Assembly: GCA_958267355.1 (NCBI GenBank)
Contig: OY279575.1
Span: forward strand, 291,726 to 355,725
Length of the DNA stretch: 64,000 nucleotides
Direction of reading: 5' to 3'
From: an uncultured Alphaproteobacteria bacterium
Lineage (GTDB): Bacteria > Pseudomonadota > Alphaproteobacteria > JALCBB01
Shown here: piece by piece, positions 52,934 through 61,300 of the stretch
Layout: the number at the start of each line of letters is the position of its first letter
How positions within the stretch are numbered: the first letter of the stretch is position 1
The notes under the pieces: model-generated
Seen by the model: the letters and a program-made list of their open reading frames with translations, nothing else
Told to the model about the DNA's origin: nothing
The model's database searches: none
Made by a program: the position numbers and the translations under genes

Positions 52934-53819
52934 TGCCCTGACTCTCGCCTTGTTTTCCGCCTTGTTTCTCGCCCTGTTTGTCGCTGGTGTCTTGCCCCTG
53001 TCGCGCTTCTTGGTCACGGATGATCCGCGCACCACCAGACAAAACAGTAAACCTATGCCCGCGGGCTCGCCCAATCAAAGTCAAATTCGCCCGCCGTGCA
53101 AGAACAACTCCCGCTGCCGTAAAACCCGAACGCGAAACCACAATCGGCACACCCATATTCACCGCTTTCAGTACCATCTCCGAAGTAAGCCTTCCCGTCG
53201 TGTAGAGCCATACCCCACCACCAAGCAAATCTTGTCGCGCCATATAGCCGCAAACTTTATCCACCGCGTTGTGTCTTCCTACATCTTCAAAAAAAGCTAA
53301 CACTTCCGCGCCACGCGCTAAGACGCAACCGTGTATAGCACCCGCCGCCAAATAAAGACTCGGAATCTTCTGCACCGCAGAAGTCAGGCTATATAAATCC
53401 GAAGTGCGCAGTGTGCCCGAGTCATCAAGTCGCACTTTTTCCATTTCCTGCATAAAGGACTCAAACATTGTGCCTTCAGCACAACCCGAAGTACGAATTC
53501 TCCGCCCTGCAACCCGTGCTTCCGCGATATCAGAAACCCGCACCACCACCACGCCAAGAGTTGCATCGTAGTCAATCGCTTCCACCCTGTCAGACGGCAA
53601 CAGAATCCTTTGATTGCGTAGATACCCCTCCGCCAAGTATTCAGGATGATCACCGATTGTCATCGCCGTCACAATTTCAGTATCACCCAAAAATACCGTC
53701 AGCGGTTTCTCCACCACAATCGGCAGAGTCACCTTGCTGGCGTTCTGGTCTTCTCCGACCACCTGCTCGGTCAAACCCGCCGCCTGCGGGTCAGGTAAGA
53801 TTTTTTCAGGCTTGTCCAT
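52926..53819 (-). CDS. fdhD: Formate dehydrogenase accessory sulfurtransferase FdhD
   Basis: FdhD passes sulfur from IscS to the bis-MGD cofactor of formate dehydrogenase. The core contains KPLTVFLGD, AEGYLRNQRIL, AAGAIHGCVLA and FEDVGRHNAVDKVCGYM. The usual cysteine loop reads TSGCAEGTMFE, with one cysteine where E. coli has a CxxC pair. The C-terminus (last 25 residues) is a Lys-Gln-Gly-Glu repeat. The start is set at the ATG giving MDKPEK; a GTG 15 codons earlier would overlap a divergent small ORF. No formate dehydrogenase genes lie in the window. Overlap with mobA implies co-expression. Confidence 0.92.
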   Translation of the reverse strand: MDKPEKILPDPQAAGLTEQVVGEDQNASKVTLPIVVEKPLTVFLGDTEIVTAMTIGDHPEYLAEGYLRNQRILLPSDRVEAIDYDATLGVVVVRVSDIAEARVAGRRIRTSGCAEGTMFESFMQEMEKVRLDDSGTLRTSDLYSLTSAVQKIPSLYLAAGAIHGCVLARGAEVLAFFEDVGRHNAVDKVCGYMARQDLLGGGVWLYTTGRLTSEMVLKAVNMGVPIVVSRSGFTAAGVVLARRANLTLIGRARGHRFTVLSGGARIIRDQEARQGQDTSDKQGEKQGGKQGESQGND

Positions 53820-53837
53820 CTGGGCTATACTACAGCC

Positions 53838-53936
53838 ATGAAACACATAATGAAGCGCACCCACGCAATGCTTCTAGTCGCGGCAATCTGGCTGCTGGTG
53901 ACTTTCGGCATTTTGGTCTTCTTCACAGCAGGCTAA
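53838..53936 (+). CDS. Small single-helix membrane protein (32 residues), divergent from fdhD
   Basis: An ATG at 53838 opens a 33-codon frame ending TAA at 53934-53936. It encodes a basic start (MKHIMKRTHAM) followed by one hydrophobic helix (LLVAAIWLLVTFGILVFF) and a short tail, the classic shape of a small inner-membrane subunit or stabilising peptide. TATACT lies a few bases upstream, but the ribosome-binding site is not evident. It is divergent from fdhD. It could be chance, because there is no homology I recognise. Confidence 0.45.
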   Translation: MKHIMKRTHAMLLVAAIWLLVTFGILVFFTAG

Positions 53937-54032
53937 CAAGTCTTCTTCATCGTGGACTAAGTCACAAGCAAGCCAAGCCGCAGGCTATGGGCAAGCCAAG
54001 CCACAGGCTACAAGTGCGTACGCAAACACAGG

Positions 54033-55238
54033 CTAAAAGCTAACGCGCCAGCAAGCCCCTTGCTCTGCGTCTGTCAAAAGCAGAAGGGCTTGCGGAGTCT
54101 TTCCATCGTCAGCATACAGCGTTCTAACCTCACGGATACGATACGCCAAGTCTTCCAAATACCGCTCTTCACGCAAGACAGCAGGCGATAGGCTTTGAAT
54201 CTCTCCCGCCACATTCACCTGCGGAGAAATCGCCAAGCGTACAAGTGCGCGTCCTGCCAAAGCTCCGACGAAAATGCTATCGCTGAAGCCTCCCGCATCT
54301 GAAGCAGAGCCAAGCCAGAAGTCCATGCCCGAAGGGGCAATGCTCGGCACCCAAACCCACAAAGGTGCTGTTATGCCTGGGGCTTCGGCTCCGATACCAA
54401 TCTTGCCGCCCGTGTAGGCACGTCCGTGAGTGGTTTTCGGCCAGCCGTAGTCAGCACCAGACTGCAGAAGATTAACTTCATCTCCACCACGCGGACCATG
54501 TTCGTGAAACCAAATCTCTCCCGTCGCAGGATGCACTGCCATTCCTTGCGCATTGCGCGTGCCCACAGCATAAATTGTCTCACGCACCGCTTCGCCTGCT
54601 CCTAGGTACGGATTCCCCTCAGCAGGGACTCCATCAAGGGTAATACGATGCACTTTGCCTGCATCATCGGCTAAATCTCTAGCGCGATCTTTTTCTCCTC
54701 TGTCACCCAAGGCAAAGACAATAGCCCCCGTAGCATCAAAACGAATTCTGCATCCAAAGTGTCTGCCACCCCGCGACTTGGGCTCACAAGTGAAAATCCG
54801 CGAAACATTCGTAAGACGCGAACCCGATAAACGCGCCCGAAAAATTTCCGTGCTAAGTCTGCGCCAATTATCAGCCACCGAAGCAGCAAAGATAACTTCT
54901 CCGCTTGTCGCAAAATCTGGCACGGGTTGAATATCCATCAACCCGCCTTGCCCTGTGGCTTGGAGCTTCGGCAAACCACTAAGCCGCACAGGACGCAAAT
55001 TGCTTCTGCCTTGCGCTAACCCTTCCACCAGCGATAGCCGCCCATCGCGTTCTGATATTAATCCCGCTCCATCGGGCAACAAGCCCAGTGCCCACGGATG
55101 CACCAATTCTTCCAGTAGTGGCCTTACCCTTGGTTCCGCCCGTGCCTGCCATACAGACCTACCCGCAACCGCAACCGTAGCCGCTACTGTACTGTTAAGA
55201 AATTTTCTCCGATGCACAAAAGCTACCCGCCGATACAC
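54033..55238 (-). CDS. PQQ-dependent sugar dehydrogenase-like protein (Glu/sorbosone dehydrogenase fold)
   Basis: The 401-residue protein has a twin-arginine-like export signal (HRRKFLNSTVAATVAVAG) and a six-bladed beta-propeller of the YliI/Asd type. Landmarks are LVHPWALGLLPDG, GGLMDIQPVPDF, FALGDRGEKDRARDLADDAGKVHRI, GTRNAQGMAVHP, WFHEHGPRGGDEVNLL and YGWPKTTHG. Members are periplasmic aldose dehydrogenases, some of which need PQQ. The start codon and its GGCGG leader are duplicated in frame 21 bases apart (GTG at 55238 and at 55217), so either could be used. It follows moaA by only 5 bases, on the same strand. Substrate is unknown. Confidence 0.88.
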   Translation of the reverse strand: MYRRVAFVHRRKFLNSTVAATVAVAGRSVWQARAEPRVRPLLEELVHPWALGLLPDGAGLISERDGRLSLVEGLAQGRSNLRPVRLSGLPKLQATGQGGLMDIQPVPDFATSGEVIFAASVADNWRRLSTEIFRARLSGSRLTNVSRIFTCEPKSRGGRHFGCRIRFDATGAIVFALGDRGEKDRARDLADDAGKVHRITLDGVPAEGNPYLGAGEAVRETIYAVGTRNAQGMAVHPATGEIWFHEHGPRGGDEVNLLQSGADYGWPKTTHGRAYTGGKIGIGAEAPGITAPLWVWVPSIAPSGMDFWLGSASDAGGFSDSIFVGALAGRALVRLAISPQVNVAGEIQSLSPAVLREERYLEDLAYRIREVRTLYADDGKTPQALLLLTDAEQGACWRVSF

Positions 55239-55243
55239 AAAAG

Positions 55244-56365
55244 CTATCCGCCTGTGGTATGCATCGCCCGTGCAATCGCCGTTTCATTAGCACACGTTTC
55301 ATCAGAACGCGATGCATCAAAACGCGATGCATCAGCAAGATGCAAAGCGAATTCGTGTCCTTTGGGCTTGTCCGCGATGGCAGAGCGAATTTCGGCTTCT
55401 AGGTTTGTGCCTGCCTTTTCTCCGCGTAGGGCAGGGCGTAGCTCGCGGGCTGAAGTCTTGCCAAGACACGGATACAAAGTACCAGTGCAAGTTAACCGAA
55501 CCCGATTACACGAGCCACAAAAATTTTCCGTCATCGGAGCTATCAACCCGATATCACACCCCGTTTCCGCGACCCGCCAATAGCGCGATGGTCCGCCCGT
55601 GTCTTTCGCAATAGGCGTAAGCTGAAATCGCGCACCAAGCCGTGCCTGCACTTCCGTCAAGGGCAAAAACTGTGCCAGACGAGTCCCCGCAGGAAGCTCA
55701 CCCATCGGCATAACTTCAATGAAGGTCAAGTCAAGCTTTTGCGCTCCAGCCCATAGCACCAAGTCTTCTAACTCGTCTTCGTTAAAGCCTTTCAACGCTA
55801 CCGTATTAATCTTCACCTTCAAGCCCGCATTTCTTGCCGCCTGTAATCCCGCCAAAACAGGACTCAAATCTCCACGCCGAGTCAGTGCCCGAAAACGTTC
55901 GGGCTTTAAAGTATCCAGCGAAACATTGACTCTACGCACACCCGCCGCAAATAACGGACTTGCCATACGCTCCAACTGGCTACCGTTGGTGGTTACTGTA
56001 AGTTCGCCTAACCCCCTGCCGAGCAATCCGCCCAGCCCTGTAAAGAGCTGCATAACATTACGGCGGACAAGTGGCTCGCCTCCCGTCACACGGATCTTCG
56101 TCACGCCCATAGAAACAAAAGCCCGCGCAATCTGCTCTAACTCTTCCAAGGATAAAACATCGCGCTTGGGCAAAAACTGCACATCTTCCGCCATACAATA
56201 GGCACAGCGAAAATCACAACGGTCTGTAACCGAAAGCCGCAGATACGAAACCCGTCGCCCAAACGGATCCACCAAAGGCGGAAGAGCCGTAGGCACAGAC
56301 TCCATAGGCACAGACTCCCTGTACGCGATTTCAGCAGTATTCATAGCCTTGAGTATAACACTCAC
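55244..56365 (-). CDS. moaA: GTP 3',8-cyclase MoaA
   Basis: MoaA is the radical-SAM enzyme that starts molybdopterin synthesis, rearranging GTP. The 373-residue product has the SAM cluster motif CDFRCAYC near residue 50, RVTGGEPLVRR, VTTNGSQL, VNVSLDTL, and the C-terminal cluster region CGSCNRVRLTCTGTLYPCL. It ends in the Gly-Gly pair essential in this family. A GTG start with GCGGAGATAAA upstream is preferred; an ATG 7 codons later is the alternative. The tail before Gly-Gly contains a Phe-Asp-Ala-Ser-Arg repeat. Confidence 0.96.
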   Translation of the reverse strand: MSVILKAMNTAEIAYRESVPMESVPTALPPLVDPFGRRVSYLRLSVTDRCDFRCAYCMAEDVQFLPKRDVLSLEELEQIARAFVSMGVTKIRVTGGEPLVRRNVMQLFTGLGGLLGRGLGELTVTTNGSQLERMASPLFAAGVRRVNVSLDTLKPERFRALTRRGDLSPVLAGLQAARNAGLKVKINTVALKGFNEDELEDLVLWAGAQKLDLTFIEVMPMGELPAGTRLAQFLPLTEVQARLGARFQLTPIAKDTGGPSRYWRVAETGCDIGLIAPMTENFCGSCNRVRLTCTGTLYPCLGKTSARELRPALRGEKAGTNLEAEIRSAIADKPKGHEFALHLADASRFDASRSDETCANETAIARAMHTTGG

Positions 56366-56406
56366 TTTATCTCCGCTTGCTCTGTCGCTGCTTACCCTGT
56401 CGCTGC

Positions 56407-57492
56407 TTAGTCTGCCCCTGCTTGCTCTGTCTCTAAAGACTTCAGAAGTGCCTGCAACCCCTCGCGGTACGATGGGTATTGTGGCTTCCAGCCCAAAACT
56501 TCTTTTGTCCGCTTAGCCCGCACACGGCGGCTTCCCTGATAGAACGAACTTGCCATAGGAGATAAAGTCTTCTCCGCTTCCGCCCAAGGCTCAGCAGGGG
56601 GCGGTGCAACGCCTAACAACTCCGCCGCATAAGCCATAACTTCAGCTGGAGCCGCTGGCTCGTTATCACACAGGTTAAAGATACCGCGCACCGACTCAGC
56701 AGAAGACCGCGAAAGAGTTAAAGCCGCCAACAAAGCAGAAGCAATATCGGCTTGGTGAATTCGTCCTGTCAGGTGCTTGTCGCGGACAATCCGCCGCGCT
56801 GTACCTCTACGCAAAGCAAGAAAGGCATTGCGTCCAGAGCCGTAAATTCCTGCTAGGCGAAAACAGGCGAAGACAACTCCGTGGTTTGCACACCAATCAC
56901 GCCAAGCCGCTTCGCTTTGCAAACGATTAAACGCCCGCCGATGGGCTAGAGCGACTCCATTGCTTGCTTCATCTCCTGTATCGCTGTTTGGATTTTCTTG
57001 TAGGTTTGAATTTTCTTGTAAGTTTGAATTTTCTTGTAAGTTTGAATTTTCCTGTGCGTTTAAATTTTCCTCTACAGGCACTGTCGCGGAAGATTCATCT
57101 ACTTCAGCTCCCTGGTGGTCTCCATAGACAACAGTAGAAGATAAGTAGCCACACCACCGAAGAACAGGGGGCGTAGCCGCATCGTTCAGGCACGAACGCA
57201 GAAGCATAAGCCCCGCATCACCAAAAGACTCACCTCGCCCCAAACCCCCACGAAAAGGCGGACAAGAATTAATTACATGACTCGCCTGCCGCACAGCCCT
57301 ACGGCAAGGATCTGCCGTATCGCCAATGGGATTTCCAGTTTCATCTACAAGAAAGGCTTCAATTCCGCCCGCCCGTAAAGCCGCGCACTTTTCAGAGTCG
57401 CGTGTCGTGCCAGCAACAGAGACTCCATCCGCCACCAGACGCTCGGCAAGAGCAGTCGCCGAATAGCCCAAGCCAAAAAGAAATACCCGCAT
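56407..57492 (-). CDS. NAD(P)-dependent epimerase/SDR-family protein
   Basis: The 361-residue product starts with the nucleotide-binding FLFGLGYSATALAERL and contains a Ser-Thr-Tyr region (YLSSTVVYGDHQG) and FRLAGIYGSGRNAF, GRIHQADIASALLAAL and FNLCDNEPAAPAEVM, as in atypical extended SDR proteins of the YeeZ kind. An Asn-Leu-Gln-Glu-Asn-Ser repeat at about residues 155-180 comes from an 18-bp minisatellite (AATTTTCTTGTAAGTTTG). In several alphaproteobacteria a similar gene lies beside the FzlA gene, as here. The catalytic role is unknown. The start at 57492 begins at the Rossmann strand; no good ribosome-binding site is visible. Confidence 0.83.
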   Translation of the reverse strand: MRVFLFGLGYSATALAERLVADGVSVAGTTRDSEKCAALRAGGIEAFLVDETGNPIGDTADPCRRAVRQASHVINSCPPFRGGLGRGESFGDAGLMLLRSCLNDAATPPVLRWCGYLSSTVVYGDHQGAEVDESSATVPVEENLNAQENSNLQENSNLQENSNLQENPNSDTGDEASNGVALAHRRAFNRLQSEAAWRDWCANHGVVFACFRLAGIYGSGRNAFLALRRGTARRIVRDKHLTGRIHQADIASALLAALTLSRSSAESVRGIFNLCDNEPAAPAEVMAYAAELLGVAPPPAEPWAEAEKTLSPMASSFYQGSRRVRAKRTKEVLGWKPQYPSYREGLQALLKSLETEQAGAD

Positions 57493-57567
57493 CGCAGAAG
57501 CGTCAAAAACAAGCCGCGTTATCGCAAGATACACAAACCACAGGAAAGCAAAGCCAAGCTGTGCAAC

Positions 57568-58236
57568 TCAAAAGTCAGGATTGGCATAATGGGCAGGAGG
57601 CGAAAGCCGCGTAATCCGTTCCGCCAATAGACCCTGCATGCAAGGACGCGATTTCATCTTGGCATACCACTCTTTGGCTTCACCCGCGTTTTGCCACTCC
57701 ACAACGCCAAGATAATCCAGTACCGAAATTTGCGCAGCAGCGGCAAGGTCTGCCAAAGAAATTACATCACCACCAAGCCACTTGCGATGTTCCGCCAGCC
57801 AGCCAACATAATCTAAGTGGTAAGACAAATTCGCCTTCGCCGCGCGCAAAATTCTCGACTCGGGGGGCTTGTTGTGAATCACCCGCTTCAAAAATTGCTC
57901 TTCACGCAAAGCTTCTGTCACTTCACGCGAAAACTTATCCAAAAACCAACCCAGCAATCGCCGCACTTCAACCCGTCCCGTTACATCAGAACCAAGCAAG
58001 TTCGGCTCTGGCACAGTTTCTTCTAAATACTCAGCAATCACCGTTGCACCCGGAATCGCCATCACACCCGCTTCACGCAATACTGGAGTCTCTCCCGCAG
58101 GATTCAGAGTCAGAAATTCAGGGTCACGCTCCCATGCGCGTTCTTCACGCAGGTCAAAGGTGAGCTTTTTCTCAGCAAGAATCATCCGCACAAAACGCGA
58201 GCGCGGATCCAGCGGAGCTTCATGAAGTAAGCGCAT
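57568..58236 (-). CDS. fzlA: GST-fold protein, probable FzlA (FtsZ-binding)
   Basis: The 222-residue protein has a thioredoxin-like N-terminal domain (PLDPRSRFVRMILAEKKLTFDL, LNPAGETPVL) and an alpha-helical GST C-terminal domain (ISLADLAAAAQISVLDYLG). The C-terminus ...RPCMQGLLAERI, then PPAHYANPDF, resembles the conserved tail of alphaproteobacterial FzlA. FzlA was described in Caulobacter as a GST homologue that binds FtsZ and promotes constriction through its C-terminal peptide. The assignment rests on this tail and on the SDR neighbour, so plain glutathione transferase activity remains possible. It lies 66 bases after gltB. Confidence 0.7.
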   Translation of the reverse strand: MRLLHEAPLDPRSRFVRMILAEKKLTFDLREERAWERDPEFLTLNPAGETPVLREAGVMAIPGATVIAEYLEETVPEPNLLGSDVTGRVEVRRLLGWFLDKFSREVTEALREEQFLKRVIHNKPPESRILRAAKANLSYHLDYVGWLAEHRKWLGGDVISLADLAAAAQISVLDYLGVVEWQNAGEAKEWYAKMKSRPCMQGLLAERITRLSPPAHYANPDF

Positions 58237-58302
58237 ATTCGTATTCTAACGGATAATGAAATTTTCTGCGCTCATCGCACCCCGCACCCCGCCCAAGGCA
58301 CC

Positions 58303-61300
58303 TTAGCCTGCCCGTGCGCTTGGCGTGGCTTCCGCTGTAAGCGGATACGCCAAGAAGCGCAGGCTTTCCTTTGGCACCACCTGAACGAAACGCGGCAATT
58401 CTTCCTGCCAGTTTGCTAGAAGTAGCTCCGCCCGTGGGCTTCCCGTTTCTTGGAGATGACGCGCAACCAGCTCGCGTAATACCTCCTGCCAATGACTATG
58501 CGCCACAGGCACAAAGACCACCGAGTCATCATTCACCTTCTTCTCAAATAATCCCTCTGCATCATAAACAAATGCCATTCCACCCGTCATACCCGCCGCA
58601 AAGTTTGCTCCGACTCCACCTAGCAAAACCGCTATACCCCCTGTCATATATTCGCACCCCCCCGAGCCACATCCCTCCACCACTGCCGTAGCCCCAGAGT
58701 TGCGGACACAGAAACGCTCACCCGCTTGCCCCGAAGCAAAAAGCGCACCTGCAGTGGCTCCGTACAAACAGGTATTCCCCAGTATCGTATTTTCGTGCGG
58801 TAGCAAACGACTCCGCATCGGCGGACGCAAGACAATTACCCCCCCAGATAAACCCTTGCCAACATAGTCATTCGCATCGCCCAGGAGCTCAATCCGCACA
58901 CCCTGTGCCAGCCAAGCCCCCAAGGATTGCCCCGCCGTACCCCGTAGGCGTAGGGTCAAGTGACCGCTTGGTAGCTTGTCCTTGCCAAACCGCCGCACGA
59001 CTTCTGAAGAAACCCGCGTACCAACCGCACGATGCGTATTGCGTACAGCGTAGTCCAGCTGCATTTTTTCTCCGCCCTGCAGAAGGGGTAAGGCATCTTG
59101 CAGAACTTCCGTGTCTAAAGTGTCAGGCACAGGATTTCGCTTACGCGCACTATGCTCAGGAAGCGGAGACTCCAATTCACACTTAACCAAAAGCGGATTC
59201 AAATCCAAATCGTCTAAAGCTTCGTCTCCGCGTGAAACTTGATGCAGAAATTCTGTGCGTCCGATGACTTCTTGCAGACTCCGCACACCAAGACGCGCCA
59301 AGATCTCCCGCACTTCTTCAGCGATAAAACTAAAAAGCCGCACCACCTTATCAGGCGAACCCATAAACCGCTCACGCAAATCTTCACGCTGCGTACATAC
59401 CCCAACAGGACAAGTATTTGAATGACACTGGCGAACCATTAAACACCCCATCGCAATCAACGAAGCCGTACCAATACCATATTCTTCAGCCCCCAAAATG
59501 GCAGCAATGACAATATCCCGCCCCGTGCGCAAACCGCCATCGGTACGCAACAAAACCCGCTCGCGCAAGTGATTTAATGCCAAGGTTTGATGTGCTTCTG
59601 CAAGCCCCATCTCCCACGGAATCCCCGCATACTTAATGGAGCTTTGGGGCGAAGCCCCCGTGCCGCCCGAGTGTCCGCTAATCAAAATTACATCGGCAGA
59701 TGACTTCGCAACACCTGCCGCAATTGTGCCGACTCCATTTCGTGCCACAAGCTTCACGCAAACCTTCGCCTCAGGATTAATCTGCTTCAGGTCATAAATC
59801 AGCTGGCCAATATCTTCAATGGAATAAATATCATGGTGCGGCGGCGGACTAATCAAAGTCACACCAGGAGTCGCATGCCGCAACTTTGCAATCATCTCGG
59901 TTACCTTGAAGCCTGGTAATTGTCCGCCTTCGCCGGGTTTGGCTCCTTGGGCGATTTTGATTTCAATTTCTTTGCACTGGTTGAGATATTCGGCGGTTAC
60001 GCCAAATCGTCCTGACGCTACCTGCTTGATCGCCGAGTTGGCATTATCGCCATTCGGCATCGGACGAAAATGCCGCTCGTTTTCTCCGCCTTCGCCGCTA
60101 TCGGATTTTGCTCCGATGCGGTTCATCGCAACATTAAGCGTCGCATGCGCTTCAGGAGATAAAGCCCCCAACGACATACCTGGGGTCACAAACCGCTTGC
60201 GAATAGATGTAATCGACTCAACTTCTTCAATCGCAACAGGCTTGTGTACTCCCGTGCGGAATTCCATCAAGTCGCGCAGACTGGCGGGGGGCAATTCCCG
60301 CACCGCCGCCGTATAGGCCTGCCAGTCGCGAATAGACCCCGAAGACACAGCCCGCTGCAACAGGTGGATAATCTTGCCCTGCCAGTTGTGTTGTTCTTCT
60401 CCGCCGCGGTAGCGGTACAATCCGCCAACAGGAATTAGTACTTCGTTTTCGTCATCGCTCGCTCCCACAGGATATGCCCGCCCGTGGCGTGCCAAAACCC
60501 GCCGCTGAATTCCCGCCAAGCCAATTCCTGAAATTCGCGAAGGCATACCAGGGAAGAATTCATCCACCAAAGTCCGCGACAGGCCCACAGCTTCAAAGTT
60601 CAAGCCCGAACGATAAGACGAAATCACCGAAATCCCAAGCTTGGAAATTACCTTCAGTAATCCCTCGTTAACCGCTTCAACATAACCGTCAATTACTTCT
60701 TCCACCGACTTGTCGCCAAACAAACCGCGTTCGTGACGCGCAATCAATGTTTCTTCCGCCAGCCAAGCATTAATCGTTGTCGCGCCCGCACCAATCAAAA
60801 CCGCCGCGTTGTGTACATCAAACAAAGTACCCGAACGCACATTGATGGAAGCAAAACTCCGTAAGCCACAAGCAGTCAAGTGCGACTGCAAAGCTCCCAC
60901 CGCCAAGATCACAGGAACAGGCGCACGCCCAGAATCCACATTATGGTCAGACAGAAATAAGTGTCCGTTTCCTTTGCGCACCGACTCTTCGGCAAGTTTG
61001 CGTAACTCAGCCAGACGATGCGCCAGCGCGTTTTTATGATCTTCGCTCTTATCCGCCGAGTCTTCTGCACCCGTGCTTTCTTCTTCAATCGGAAAGGTAC
61101 AATCCAAAATTGTCGCCGTAGAACCCATACGCTCAAATAGAGCTTCCGCTTCAGCATTGGTTAAAACAGGAGACTCCAATTCAATAATTTCGCGGTGTGT
61201 CGCTTCTTCTTCGTCCAGCAAGTTGCCAAGATTGCCAAACCGCGTACGCAACGACATAACATAACGTTCGCGCAACGGATCAATCGGCGGATTGGTAATC

